A stretch of DNA of 64,000 bases from CAYRDC01 sp964422925. Its GTDB lineage: Bacteria; Bacteroidota; Bacteroidia; Chitinophagales; S012-47. The position numbers and the translations under genes were made by a program. The DNA lies in assembly GCA_964422925.1 (NCBI GenBank), contig CAYRDC010000004.1, positions 85,276 to 149,275 on the forward strand, read 5' to 3'. Positions 15,587 through 25,325 of this stretch are shown piece after piece. The notes under the pieces were generated by a model. It was not told where the DNA came from and searched no databases. It saw only the letters and a list, made by a program, of their open reading frames with translations. The first letter of the stretch is position 1, and each line of letters starts with the position of its first letter.

Positions 15587-16714
15587 TCAGGCCAGCGGCT
15601 TTTGAGGCAGGGTAAACCAGAATACAGCTCCTTTTCCGGGTTTGGATTTTGCCCAGACTCTTCCCCCGTGTCTTTGAATTATTTGTTCCACAATGGCAAG
15701 CCCCATCCCGGTACCGTCAAATTCTTCGGGTTTATTCAGCTTACGGAAAATCCTAAATATCTCCTGGGAGAAGGAAGGGTCAAAACCAATACCGTTGTCT
15801 TTCACGAAATACATAATGTCGCCATGCCCTTTTTCACATCCTATTTCGATTACCGGCTTTTTTATTGTTGCGCTAAACTTTACGGCATTGTCCAGTAAAT
15901 TGCGCCAAACTTCCCGCACAGCTGCTTCGTCACCAAAAGCAGGAAGGAGTCCATTGATTTTAAAAGTGGCTTTGCAATCTGGCAACAGAGTAAAATTTTT
16001 ACAAAGATCATCCACCATCTTGCGCATATTCAGCTTTTTCCAGGCAAAATCTTTTTTCCGTGCCCGGCTGAATTGCAGCAAATCCTGCAGCAACCGGTCC
16101 ATGTCCGTGGCGCTTTGACGAATGAAACTGACAAATTCACGGCCTTTTTCATCCAGGGCCTTACTGTATTTTTTTTCCAGCAATTCAGCAAATAGTTTCA
16201 TATTGCGAAGTGGCGCCCGCAGGTCATGCGAAACCGTAGAACTGAAAATGTCCATTTGCCGGTTCATGTATTGCAACTCCCGATTCCGGGCGTCCACCCG
16301 TTGTTCCAGCTCTTCTTGTTTAATCCGGTTGTCTTCCTGGGCCAATGACTGCCTCGTAATATCCTTAATGGCAATGCCCATTCCCATAAAGTGGTTATCA
16401 TCATCCGTGACCGGGAAATAAGTTACTTCATAACAAGTCAGTTCCCAATGTTCATCGGTAAATTCCAGGGATTCGGTTACGGTTTCTCCCAGGGCGACCC
16501 GGTAAAAAATACTAAGGAATTTATCCTTGAATTCTTTACCGGCATTTTTCAGAATATTTTCTCCATGCCTGAAACAAAAGGGGAAATATTTACGAGGTAA
16601 TTGTTTTGCACGGGCATTGTAAAACAACAGGCGGTGCTTATTATCACAAAAAAGAATCCCGGATTGGAGAGATTCGAGCAGGAAATGCAACGGGGGATGT
16701 ATCACCTCTTTCAT
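15587..16714 (-). CDS. PAS-domain sensor histidine kinase (orphan)
   Basis: About 375 residues from ATG 16714 (an ATG at 16768 would add 18 residues from AT-rich sequence). A PAS domain (about 8-125, LLESLQSGILFCDNKHRLLFYNARAK) leads through a coiled linker to the kinase: H-box FSSTVSHDLRAPLRN, N-box WRNLLDNAVKFS, G1 DNGIGFD, F-box IFRIFRKL and G2 GTGMGLAIV. No membrane segments, so it senses a cytoplasmic signal. The phytochrome-like HisKA type with SHDLRAPLR is typical. No response regulator lies nearby, so its partner is elsewhere. It is the last gene of the leftward run from the MMPL exporter. Confidence 0.88.
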   Translation of the reverse strand: MKEVIHPPLHFLLESLQSGILFCDNKHRLLFYNARAKQLPRKYFPFCFRHGENILKNAGKEFKDKFLSIFYRVALGETVTESLEFTDEHWELTCYEVTYFPVTDDDNHFMGMGIAIKDITRQSLAQEDNRIKQEELEQRVDARNRELQYMNRQMDIFSSTVSHDLRAPLRNMKLFAELLEKKYSKALDEKGREFVSFIRQSATDMDRLLQDLLQFSRARKKDFAWKKLNMRKMVDDLCKNFTLLPDCKATFKINGLLPAFGDEAAVREVWRNLLDNAVKFSATIKKPVIEIGCEKGHGDIMYFVKDNGIGFDPSFSQEIFRIFRKLNKPEEFDGTGMGLAIVEQIIQRHGGRVWAKSKPGKGAVFWFTLPQKPLA

Positions 16715-16780
16715 AAGCGAGTACAAAAGTGAATTATTAAAATTAAGGGTTTTACCTCTAAATAACAAATGACAGTAATG

Positions 16781-17482
16781 CTATCTAACCCATTCTATTA
16801 ACCCCGACTGTGAAAAATCCGGGATAGAATTCATGCCGTGCTCTGCCAGGAGTTTAGCCGGCATTCCCAAGTCGGCTATGAAAACACGGATAATGGATAA
16901 ATGAGTTCCCAAAATTTCTTTCGGGGCCGCCAGGGTACAAACAATATCAGGGCGGAACCCGGTAAGCATTCCATCAGAAGTAATGCCAGTGGGCAGGTCA
17001 AGCGAAACACGGAGGGCAGTCAAACGGTTGGCTTGTTTTACAGCGCTGGCTACTGGCTGTGGCAAAGGCAGCCGCTGGGAAAAACCGAAATAGGCATCCA
17101 CAAAAACCCTGGGTTCCTTGGCTTGTCCTTCCCTGCAGCCGAAAGAAAACGCACGGGTCAGTTGCACAGCCGGCAGGGATTTTAAGTTTTTATCCGGGAT
17201 ATGCAGGTAAACCGGATAGCCCCAAGCTGTCAACCTGCGCGCGGCCACCAGGCCGCCACCGCCATTATTGCCGATGCCTATGCCTATTTGCACCTGGGCT
17301 CCGGGGGAAACCAAACGGCTGATCAATCGCGCCAATTGAAGGCCTGCATTTTCCATCATCAGCTCAATGGACAGGTTCCAGTGGCGGACCGCCTCATAAT
17401 CCAATTGCCGGAACTGTTCCAGCTCCAGCCAGCACGATTCGGGGAACTGTTGTTTGGGAATATGGGCCAAAGGATCTTCCAT
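16781..17482 (-). CDS. YjeF N-terminal-domain protein, NAD(P)H-hydrate epimerase-like
   Basis: 233 residues forming only the YjeF_N (NnrE) Rossmann-like domain; the ADP/ATP-dependent dehydratase half (NnrD) that bacteria usually fuse to it is absent. MMENAGLQLARLI, GIGIGNNGGGGLVAARRL, VDAYFGFSQ and SLDLPTGITSDG follow the family order. The normal motif is NNGGDG; here the Asp is Gly, while the Asp of the V/L-D-x-P-[ST]-G motif remains. NnrE converts R-NADHX to S-NADHX for repair. Activity with the changed loop is uncertain, and other roles of stand-alone YjeF_N proteins cannot be excluded. It is 12 bases after the TraB/GumN gene. Confidence 0.78.
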   Translation of the reverse strand: MEDPLAHIPKQQFPESCWLELEQFRQLDYEAVRHWNLSIELMMENAGLQLARLISRLVSPGAQVQIGIGIGNNGGGGLVAARRLTAWGYPVYLHIPDKNLKSLPAVQLTRAFSFGCREGQAKEPRVFVDAYFGFSQRLPLPQPVASAVKQANRLTALRVSLDLPTGITSDGMLTGFRPDIVCTLAAPKEILGTHLSIIRVFIADLGMPAKLLAEHGMNSIPDFSQSGLIEWVR

Positions 17483-17494
17483 GGATCAATGAGA

Positions 17495-18400
17495 TTAATC
17501 AGTTTGCACAGGACGGACCGTATACCCGGCTTCCCGGAGCAACTGTAAAACGCCCTTCTCCCCGGGCAAATGAGCCGCTCCAACCGCGAAAAAGCAGGAA
17601 TGCTTTTGCATCAGCGAATTCATCACCGGAATCCAGTTATGGTTCCGTCCATAAATCAATAGCTCATTATACTCATCAAACCCGGTGCTTTCCGCTTCTA
17701 TATCGCTGGCCAGGGAATCAATCCATTGCCGGCGGTAATAGTATATCAGCGTATCGAGCGAAGCTTTTTCCCTCCGGTAATCCCGCACGGTCTGCATCAG
17801 CATATTTATTTGCACGTCCAGGGGAATGGAATCCAGTATCTGCATCTGATAATCGGCTGTTTCCAGTCCGCTGACCGGAATACCGGCTTCGTTGGCCATC
17901 TTCAAAAAAGTCATTTCAAAGGAGCTGGTTTCATCCGCTCCGAAGGCTTTCATCTGAAGTATCTCCGACAGAAAAACAGGTTTCATGCGCTGATAGGATA
18001 TCCACGACAGCCGGCCAATGTGCAAAGTGTCGAGCACAAAGGATTTCAGGGAATCGAAAGCTTCCTTGCTCATGTAATCGCGCACGCTGGCTCCATCCGG
18101 TAAAAAGCTCCGGAATACCGCAGCGTACTGGCTTTTATCGTTCAGGTCGATTTCAAACACCACTTCATCGGCTTCCAGCAAATGTTGTTTCAGCCGCTCA
18201 CCCAATTGAAAATCATAGGTGGGAATGATATGCATGGTACCGAATATCCAGGAAGGGTGCTGCAGGCCGTTTCCTTCGATACGCCAGAGCAGGGACTGCC
18301 CGTTTTCCACTTCGATATCCGGCAGCATAGATTCCTGGCCGGAACAAGCATGTATCATCAAACCCAAAAAGGGCAATAACCAAAACTTGATTTTCTTCAT
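17495..18400 (-). CDS. TraB/GumN-family lipoprotein
   Basis: 301 residues from ATG 18400, which begins a lipoprotein signal (MKKIKFWLLPFLGLMIHA-Cys). The domain has the two short motifs of TraB/GumN (PF01963): SWIFGTMHIIP (GTxH) near the start and FFAVGAAHLPGEKGVLQLLREAG (GxxH) near the end, with Glu/Asp-rich helices between. These motifs resemble TIKI-type metalloproteases, so a metal-dependent hydrolase in the periplasm is possible but unproven. It is about 30 bases after lspA and 12 before the nnrE-like gene, probably one transcript. LspA upstream is the enzyme that would process its signal. Confidence 0.85.
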   Translation of the reverse strand: MKKIKFWLLPFLGLMIHACSGQESMLPDIEVENGQSLLWRIEGNGLQHPSWIFGTMHIIPTYDFQLGERLKQHLLEADEVVFEIDLNDKSQYAAVFRSFLPDGASVRDYMSKEAFDSLKSFVLDTLHIGRLSWISYQRMKPVFLSEILQMKAFGADETSSFEMTFLKMANEAGIPVSGLETADYQMQILDSIPLDVQINMLMQTVRDYRREKASLDTLIYYYRRQWIDSLASDIEAESTGFDEYNELLIYGRNHNWIPVMNSLMQKHSCFFAVGAAHLPGEKGVLQLLREAGYTVRPVQTD

Positions 18401-18431
18401 AGCCGTATTTGGAACGAATTTGCTCCGGGTC

Positions 18432-19082
18432 TTAATCTGCCACCTTTGACGGGACTTCCGGTTCAGTTTCCGCATGCTTACCGAAATACCGCCTGTAAAA
18501 GATCAAAACAGCCGCTACTCCTGTGGTGATGGAAGCATCCGCCAGGTTGAAGACAGGCCGGAAAAAGATAAACGGTTTTCCGCCCAGGAAAGGTATCCAA
18601 TCCGGATACACATCTTTGATCAGGGGAAAATACAACATATCCACTACTTTGCCTTGCAGCAAAGGAGCATACCCACCTCCCGGGGAAAGAAACCGGGCAA
18701 TATTCGGATGGAAGATATCACTGCCTTCAAACAGCACCCCGTAAAAAACGGAATCAATAATATTGCCCATGGCTCCGGCAAAAATCAATGAAAAACAAAT
18801 AATCAGCCCGGCAGGTGCATTGCGGACCACGCTCCGCCACAGGAAATACCCTATCACAACGAGAGCCGCAATCCGGAAAAGTGTAAGAAAAATCTTGCCG
18901 CTGTTCCCCCCGTAGGCCATCCCGAAGGCCATTCCCTCATTTTCGAGAAAATGCAGCTTAAACCAATGGTCGATGATATTGATTTCCTGGCCGGCATACA
19001 TGTGGGTCTTCACCCAAAACTTTAACGATTGGTCTGCCGCGAGGACTAAAAAAATGATGATAAAGGGAAGATAACGTTTCAA
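18432..19082 (-). CDS. lspA: Lipoprotein signal peptidase (signal peptidase II)
   Basis: 216 residues, four membrane helices. LspA is the aspartyl protease that cleaves prolipoprotein signals below the lipidated cysteine in the inner membrane. Family blocks are present: AADQSLKFWV near the start, ENEGMAFGM (about 47-55), AGAMGNIIDS (102-111), GKVVDMLYFP with catalytic Asp148, and FNLADASITTG with Asp182. An insertion of about 25 residues between the GNIID and VVD blocks and a charged C-terminal tail are usual in Bacteroidota. Its start overlaps the TraR/DksA stop by 4 bases, indicating coupling. Confidence 0.95.
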   Translation of the reverse strand: MKRYLPFIIIFLVLAADQSLKFWVKTHMYAGQEINIIDHWFKLHFLENEGMAFGMAYGGNSGKIFLTLFRIAALVVIGYFLWRSVVRNAPAGLIICFSLIFAGAMGNIIDSVFYGVLFEGSDIFHPNIARFLSPGGGYAPLLQGKVVDMLYFPLIKDVYPDWIPFLGGKPFIFFRPVFNLADASITTGVAAVLIFYRRYFGKHAETEPEVPSKVAD

Positions 19083-19468
19083 CGATTCTGGCTTCTGGCT
19101 TTTTTTGCTTCAATACTCAGCGTAGCATGTGGTACAGCCCGCAAGCGTTCTTTCGAAATCAACTTGCCGGTTTCCCGGCATATGCCGTAGGTTTTATTTT
19201 CAATCCGGACCAGGGCAGCCTGCAGCTTTTTGATAAAGGCAATCTGACGGGAGGCTAATTGGGTCAAATGCTCCTTTTCCATGGTGCCTGTACCGTCATC
19301 CAGCCCGGAAAAACGGCTGGCTGTATCGTCCGTGCCATTGCTGGAGGCATTGGTTATCTGCTCCTGAAGAAACTGTAATTCCTTTTCAGCTTTCTCAATT
19401 TTATCCAGGATCAATTCTTTGAATTCCTGGAGTTCCTCATCGCTATATCGAACCTTTTCCTTTGTCAT
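19079..19468 (-). CDS. TraR/DksA-family protein with degenerate zinc finger
   Basis: 129 residues. An N-terminal coiled coil (about 8-95; ELILDKIEKAEKELQFLQEQI then the second helix) leads to a C-terminal segment YGICRETGKLISKERLRAVPHATLSIEAK. In DksA this segment carries four zinc cysteines; here only the first Cys is kept and the C-terminal pair is replaced. Bacteroidota homologues share this pattern. DksA-type proteins enter the RNA polymerase secondary channel and modulate initiation with ppGpp; which of those actions this protein keeps is unknown. It lies between ileS and lspA, 11 bases after ileS and overlapping lspA by 4. Confidence 0.88.
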   Translation of the reverse strand: MTKEKVRYSDEELQEFKELILDKIEKAEKELQFLQEQITNASSNGTDDTASRFSGLDDGTGTMEKEHLTQLASRQIAFIKKLQAALVRIENKTYGICRETGKLISKERLRAVPHATLSIEAKKARSQNR

Positions 19469-19479
19469 ATTTCCTTGTT

Positions 19480-22400
19480 TTAGATTAGACTGATGTCCGC
19501 CTTAATGGGAACATCGTTTACATCAATCACTGTATCCGAAGAAATATCCTGTGAGAATGTAAGGTCAGTTGCCAGAATTTCTGTGCAAATATAATCCTTA
19601 AACGCGTTTATTGCATAATGCAATCTTGGCTGGTCTTCCAGGGCTACTTTAATCCGGTCAGTGACCCGGAAACCTTTTTCTTTCCGGAGCCGCTGGATCT
19701 TGTTTACCAGTTCGCGCGCTATGCCTTCCGCTTCAAGCTCTTTGGTAATGGTTATATCCAGGGCTACGGTCAGGTTCTTTTCGCTGGCCACCAGCCAGCC
19801 GGGAATATCTTCGGTAGTGATTTCCACTTCTTCCCGTTTTAGTTCGTACGGCTCCTCTTCCAGGTCAATCGTTATGGACCGTTCCCGCTCCAGGCGCTTA
19901 ATGTCATCCTGGCTGAATTCATTCAGTACGCGAACCAGGCTTTTCATTTTAGGTCCAAGCTTACTGCCGAGTTGTTTGAAATCCGGTTTGATTTTTTTCA
20001 CGATCACCCCGCTGGTGTCATCCACGTATTCCACCTTCTTTACATTCACCTCGGAACGGATCAGGTTTTCTACCTGCTGCACTTGTTTTTTGAACTGTTC
20101 ATCCAGCACCGGAATCAGGATCCTGGCCAGGGGTTGGCGGACTTTGATATTGGATTTTTTCCGCAGGGAAAGTACCATGGATGAAAAGTCCTGCGCCAGT
20201 TGCATGCGTTCTTCCAAGTCTTTGTCGATTTCATCTTCCCGTATTTCAGGGAATAAAGCCAGGTGCACCGATTCTTCCCGGTCGGTATGCGCCACATCAT
20301 TAAGCGACCGGTACAGGAACTCCGCGAAAAAAGGCGCGACAGGGGCCATAAGCTGGCTGACCGTAAACAGGCAGAGGTACAGGGTTTGGTAAGCCGATAT
20401 TTTGTCGTGCGAGTATTCGCCTTTCCAGAAGCGCCTGCGGCATAAGCGCACATACCAGTTGCTCAGGTGGTCAATCACAAAGGTTTGGATGGCGCGCACC
20501 GCCCGGGTAGGTTCGTAACTGCCGTAATAACCGTCCACATCCCGTACCAGGGAATTCAGCAGGGAGATAATCCACCGGTCGATTTCAGGCCGTTCGCTCA
20601 CCGGAATTTCATCTTCCTCGTGGCAATACCCGTCAATATTCGCATACAAGGCGAAAAACGCGTAAGTGTTAAACAGGGTACCGAAGAATTTCCGCCTCAC
20701 CTCCTCCAGCCCTTTTAGGTCAAATTTCAGGTTTTCCCAGGGCTGGTTATTTTCCATCATATACCAGCGCGTGGCATCCGCTCCGTACTGATTAATGGTT
20801 TCAAACGGATCTACGGCATTGCCTAGGCGCTTGGACATTTTGTTGCCGTTTTTGTCCAATACCAGCCCGTTGGATACCACATTTTTAAATGCCACACTAT
20901 CGAAAAGGAGTACCGCCAGGGCATGCAGGGTAAAAAACCACCCGCGGGTTTGATCAACGCCTTCCGCTATGAAATCAGCCGGAAAATTTTTCTTAAAGGC
21001 TTCCTTGTTTTCAAAAGGATAGTGCCACTGGGCGTAAGGCATGGCCCCCGAGTCGAACCATACATCAATAAGATCCGGTTCGCGGAACATCTTTTTCCCG
21101 GAATCCGAAACCAGCACAATCCGGTCCACGAAAGGCCGGTGCAGATCAAAATCATCCGGAAGGGGTTTGTCCATAAACCCGGCTGCCACTGCCTTTTCCA
21201 CTTCAGCGCGAAGCTCTGCCACGGAACCTATGCATTTCAGCTCTTCCCGGTCTTCCGTTGCCCATATGGGAAGCGGTGTGCCCCAGAACCTTGACCTGGA
21301 AAGATTCCAGTCCACCAGGTTTTCCAGCCAGTTGCCGAAACGCCCCGACCCGGTAAAAGGCGGTTGCCAGTTAATGGTCCGGTTCAGCTCGACCATGCGT
21401 TTCTTGAGAGCAGTGGTTTTGATGAACCAGCTGTCCAGCGGATAATAGATAACAGGCTTGTCAGTGCGCCAGCAGTGCGGGTAGGAGTGCACGAATTTCT
21501 CAATGCGGAAGGCCTTGTTCTCCTGTTTCAGCTTTACCACTATGTCAATGTCCACCGGTTCGTAATCCGGTTCATCTTTGTAGTTTTTGACATATCGGCC
21601 GGCAAAATCGGTCACAACATCCAGGAACTTACCCTGCCTGTCGACCAGGGTTAACGATCCGATACCATTTTCACGGGCTACCTGCAGGTCGTCCGCGCCA
21701 AAGCTCGGGGCGATGTGCACAATGCCGGTTCCGTCTTCGGTGCTTACAAAATCACCCGCGATCACCCGGAACGCGTCCCCGTCTTCCGGCTGGGCATAGG
21801 GCAACAGCTGTTCATAATCCCAGCCCAGAATGTCTTTTCCGGAAATGGTCTCCACGGGCAGCCACGGAATTTTCTTGCCTGCCGGATCAAGGGAGGAAAA
21901 TTCTTCTTCACTGCCGGCCCGCACAAAACCGGCTTTTTCACTAAAATAAGCTCCGATGCGGTTCGTGGCTATGAGCAGGGTGCCCGGTTTCCGGGTATAG
22001 GGATTATAGGTTCTGATCCAGGTGTATTCAATGTCGCGCCCGACAGCCAGTGCGGTATTCGAAGGCAGGGTCCAGGGCGTGGTGGTCCAGGCCAGGAAAT
22101 AGTACCCGGGTTTGCCTTTTACGGCAAATTGAGCCACCACGGAAGTGTCTTTCACCTCCCGGTAGGCCCCCGGCAGGTTCAGCTCATGCGAACTCAACCC
22201 GGTTCCCGCGGCCGGAGAATAGGGCTGGATGGTATATCCTTTATACAAAAGTCCTTTATCGAAAAGCTGCTTGAGCAGATACCATAAGGTCTCGATGTAC
22301 CGGTTGTCGAAAGTGATATACGGATGATCCAGGTCAATCCAATAGCCCATCTTGCGGGTCAACTCATCCCAGGCGTCTTTGTATTGCATGACCTCCTGGC

Positions 22401-22776
22401 GGCAGGTGGCATTGTATTCCTCAATGCTGATGGTTTTGCCAATATCTTCTTTTGTGATGTTGAGCTTTTTTTCAACCTGGAGTTCAACCGGCAAGCCATG
22501 GGTGTCCCATCCGCCCTTCCGGTTTACCAGAAAACCTTTCTGGGTTTTGTAGCGGCAAAACAGATCTTTGATTGTCCGGGCCAGCACGTGGTGAATGCCC
22601 GGCATACCGTTGGCAGAGGGAGGCCCTTCATAAAACACAAAAGCAGGCGCATCCTTCCTGGCTTCCAGGCTCTTGCGGAAAATATCATTCGTCTCCCAAT
22701 ACTGCAGAATTTCCGATTCCAGGGCCGGCAGGTCAAGTTGCTTTATTTCACGAAACCGGTTTTCAGACCTTTTCAT
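19480..22776 (-). CDS. ileS: Isoleucyl-tRNA synthetase
   Basis: 1098 residues. Class I synthetase charging tRNA-Ile. The HIGH-type motif is PPSANGMPGIHH (52-63), the editing (CP1) domain contains TTTPWTLPSNTALAVG, and KMSKR occurs near residue 645 (DKNGNKMSKRLGN). The long C-terminal anticodon-binding part (RKKSNIKVRQPLARI onward) and absence of a zinc finger at the very end fit the long, eukaryote-like IleS type seen in Bacteroidota and linked elsewhere to lower mupirocin sensitivity. Its start overlaps the MMPL exporter stop by 14 bases. Confidence 0.97.
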   Translation of the reverse strand: MKRSENRFREIKQLDLPALESEILQYWETNDIFRKSLEARKDAPAFVFYEGPPSANGMPGIHHVLARTIKDLFCRYKTQKGFLVNRKGGWDTHGLPVELQVEKKLNITKEDIGKTISIEEYNATCRQEVMQYKDAWDELTRKMGYWIDLDHPYITFDNRYIETLWYLLKQLFDKGLLYKGYTIQPYSPAAGTGLSSHELNLPGAYREVKDTSVVAQFAVKGKPGYYFLAWTTTPWTLPSNTALAVGRDIEYTWIRTYNPYTRKPGTLLIATNRIGAYFSEKAGFVRAGSEEEFSSLDPAGKKIPWLPVETISGKDILGWDYEQLLPYAQPEDGDAFRVIAGDFVSTEDGTGIVHIAPSFGADDLQVARENGIGSLTLVDRQGKFLDVVTDFAGRYVKNYKDEPDYEPVDIDIVVKLKQENKAFRIEKFVHSYPHCWRTDKPVIYYPLDSWFIKTTALKKRMVELNRTINWQPPFTGSGRFGNWLENLVDWNLSRSRFWGTPLPIWATEDREELKCIGSVAELRAEVEKAVAAGFMDKPLPDDFDLHRPFVDRIVLVSDSGKKMFREPDLIDVWFDSGAMPYAQWHYPFENKEAFKKNFPADFIAEGVDQTRGWFFTLHALAVLLFDSVAFKNVVSNGLVLDKNGNKMSKRLGNAVDPFETINQYGADATRWYMMENNQPWENLKFDLKGLEEVRRKFFGTLFNTYAFFALYANIDGYCHEEDEIPVSERPEIDRWIISLLNSLVRDVDGYYGSYEPTRAVRAIQTFVIDHLSNWYVRLCRRRFWKGEYSHDKISAYQTLYLCLFTVSQLMAPVAPFFAEFLYRSLNDVAHTDREESVHLALFPEIREDEIDKDLEERMQLAQDFSSMVLSLRKKSNIKVRQPLARILIPVLDEQFKKQVQQVENLIRSEVNVKKVEYVDDTSGVIVKKIKPDFKQLGSKLGPKMKSLVRVLNEFSQDDIKRLERERSITIDLEEEPYELKREEVEITTEDIPGWLVASEKNLTVALDITITKELEAEGIARELVNKIQRLRKEKGFRVTDRIKVALEDQPRLHYAINAFKDYICTEILATDLTFSQDISSDTVIDVNDVPIKADISLI

Positions 22777-25165
22777 TATCCACTTTAAGTTTATCGCCTT
22801 CTATATCCTCTTCATCTTCATTAAACACATCAATCAGGGGCTCGCTGCGTATGGCTTTCCGGTCAACAACTTTTTCAAAGCTCATCAGTATGGCGGGCAA
22901 AACCACCAGGTTGCACATTAAGGCTACAATAAAGGTTACCGAAGTCAACCGGCCGAGATTCACCGTACCCTGGAAATTGGAAAAGGTGAAAATAAAGAAC
23001 CCGCAAAACAGGATCAGGCTGGTATAAATCATGCTCAATCCCGTTTCCCGCAGGGAGGTGACTACGGTTTTTCCGATATCCCAGTTATGGCGATAAAGCT
23101 CCTGGCGGTATTTGGCCAGGAAATGAATGGTATAATCCACCGAAATACCCAGGGCAATGCTGAAAATCAGCACGGTAGATGGTTTCAGGGAAATACCCGC
23201 GTAGCCCATGATGCCGGCTGTGACCATCAGGGGTATTAAATTGGTTATCAGCGAAAAGAACAACATGCGGAAAGACCGGAACAGGTAAAACATAATGGCT
23301 GCTATCAGCAACAGGGCAATGGCAACGGATTGAATCAGGCCTCTTACCATGTAGTCATAGCCTGCCAGGGCTATGAGGCTGGTTCCGGTAAAGGACACGT
23401 CATAATCCTCCGGGGGAAATACCGATTCCACCTTTGGCTTGATAAGGTCCAATACTTTTGGCATGGAGTCAGAGCCAATGTCTGCCACATTCAGGCTGAT
23501 CCGGGCGATGCGCAGGGAGTCATCCAGGAATTTCACATCAATGGTTGTGTCGCTGGTCGAATGTTTAATATAAGACCTCAGCCTGGGGTCGGAACTGATT
23601 TCCAGCTTTGTGGGCAGGCGGTAGCGCGAGGGCCTGCCGTGGTGGTAAGCCTGGTTGGCCAGCTTAAAGGCTTCCACGATAGACAAAGGCCTGCTGAACA
23701 TTTTAAAACCGGAGAGGGAATCCTGCAAGGCTTTCAGCTTGCGCACAAAGTTATAATTCGTGGCACCCTTCGGTTTCCGGGTATCTATCAAAATGTTAAA
23801 GGGAAGGATCCCGTTAAATTCCTTTTCGAAAAACTTCAGGTCCTGGTAGGCTTTGGATTTGGAAGGCACATCGTCCAGGATAAAACCCCTTGACTGTAAA
23901 CGGATCATACCACCCGCTGCCAGCAGTACCACCACAGCCGTAAGCGCAAAAACCCTGGTTTTATATCGTCTTGCCCAAAGCTCGAACCGGTCAAGCACCA
24001 CGTGAAAAGCTTTTCTTTCCAGGTGGTGTACATGCGACTGCTTGGGGCTGGGCAGGTAGCTGAATATGATGGGAATGCCCAGCGTAGTCAGCACGAACAA
24101 GCCGGAAATGGCCAGGAATGCCACAATCCCGAACTCAGTTAAAATTCGCACATGGGTAAATGTAAACACTCCGAACCCGATGGCTGTGGTCAGGTTGGTG
24201 TAAAAGGTAGCGTTGCCGATTTTTTCAATAGTGCGCATCAGGGCGCGCTGTTTGTTCTCATGCTTCCGGAACTCGGTGTGGTACTTATTCAGCAAATAGA
24301 CACAATTCGGGATCCCGATTACAATAATCAATGTGGGCATGGTCCCGGTCAGGATGGTGAGCTTATAGCCAAACATAGACACGATGCCCATAGACCATAT
24401 AGCGCCCACCAATACCACCAGCATGGGAAATATCACCGCGTAAATATTCCGGAACAACAGGAAAAGTATGAGCGAAAGCAATATCAGGGCATAGATGATA
24501 AACCGGAACAATTCGGATTCCAGCACTTCCGCGATATAACTCCTGATAAAAGGCAAGCCTGAAAAATGCAGCTCTGTGTTGAACCGGTCGGCAAATTTTT
24601 GACCCAGCGCCAGTATTTCATTCACAATGGCAAACCTTTCCTTCGTATCAAGCTGATGTTTTTTGAAGGAAACAGCCATAAGGGTGGTATGTGTACGCGT
24701 ATTGTAAAGAAGGCCTTCATAAAACGGAAGGGATAAAAACACCTGCTTGAAACTATCGAGTTCTGCCTGGTTTTTGGGCAGATGCTCCATGATGCGGACT
24801 GTTTCAAATGACTTGAGCGAATCATTTCTGCGAATGTTATAGGCAGTAGGGATGCTTAACACGCCACTGATACCCTCAATTTGCCGGATCTTTTCGCCCA
24901 ATTCGTACCAGGCGGTAAAAAAATCGATATGGAAAAAGTCAAAAGACTTGACTCCGATGACCATGACGTTGCCGTCTTCTCCAAACTCTTTCTTAAAATC
25001 TACATACCGGATATAGTCAGGATCATCGGAAGGCACTACCTTGGCGTAATCATAGGCAATTTTGGTATCCTTGGCAAACCAGGCCATTACCGCGGTGATA
25101 ATCAGCAAGAGGATGCCCAACGGGCCGCGATTGCGTAAAACCTGGATAGATAAAAAGGACCACAT
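22763..25165 (-). CDS. RND-superfamily (MMPL/sterol-sensing-like) exporter
   Basis: 800 residues with two homologous halves: one membrane helix near 13-33, a large periplasmic loop, a helix block about 220-385 (FIIYALILLSLILFLLFRNI; TLIIVIGIPNCVYLLNKYHTE), a lone helix near 415, a second loop, and a helix block about 610-770 (STVLIFSIALGISVDYTIHFLAKY). The GxxxDY motif of MMPL proteins is kept in the last block. Such proteins export lipids or hydrophobic molecules with proton motive force, and no periplasmic adaptor or outer-membrane partner is encoded nearby. It is upstream of ileS with a 14-base overlap. A weak -7 (TAATTTAG, 25192-25185) precedes it. Confidence 0.88.
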   Translation of the reverse strand: MWSFLSIQVLRNRGPLGILLLIITAVMAWFAKDTKIAYDYAKVVPSDDPDYIRYVDFKKEFGEDGNVMVIGVKSFDFFHIDFFTAWYELGEKIRQIEGISGVLSIPTAYNIRRNDSLKSFETVRIMEHLPKNQAELDSFKQVFLSLPFYEGLLYNTRTHTTLMAVSFKKHQLDTKERFAIVNEILALGQKFADRFNTELHFSGLPFIRSYIAEVLESELFRFIIYALILLSLILFLLFRNIYAVIFPMLVVLVGAIWSMGIVSMFGYKLTILTGTMPTLIIVIGIPNCVYLLNKYHTEFRKHENKQRALMRTIEKIGNATFYTNLTTAIGFGVFTFTHVRILTEFGIVAFLAISGLFVLTTLGIPIIFSYLPSPKQSHVHHLERKAFHVVLDRFELWARRYKTRVFALTAVVVLLAAGGMIRLQSRGFILDDVPSKSKAYQDLKFFEKEFNGILPFNILIDTRKPKGATNYNFVRKLKALQDSLSGFKMFSRPLSIVEAFKLANQAYHHGRPSRYRLPTKLEISSDPRLRSYIKHSTSDTTIDVKFLDDSLRIARISLNVADIGSDSMPKVLDLIKPKVESVFPPEDYDVSFTGTSLIALAGYDYMVRGLIQSVAIALLLIAAIMFYLFRSFRMLFFSLITNLIPLMVTAGIMGYAGISLKPSTVLIFSIALGISVDYTIHFLAKYRQELYRHNWDIGKTVVTSLRETGLSMIYTSLILFCGFFIFTFSNFQGTVNLGRLTSVTFIVALMCNLVVLPAILMSFEKVVDRKAIRSEPLIDVFNEDEEDIEGDKLKVDNEKV

Positions 25166-25325
25166 TTGCCTTTAAAATTGGGCGCTAAATTAGTAAAATT
25201 GCGCCTAAGCAGCCTTTATAAAACCAGCAGTTAATCATTCCGGATTTTTTTGAGGTTCAATAAAATAGGCTTGCCCGGAAATCGTTCCTTTGCATAACCC
25301 AATGAACCGGTTACTAAATGTTTCT

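Noticed and set aside
25181..25205. GGCGC ... GCGCC inverted repeat before the MMPL and porZ genes
   Set aside because: Only five paired bases with a 15-base AT-rich centre; overlaps a weak -7 box but is not convincing as an operator or terminator.
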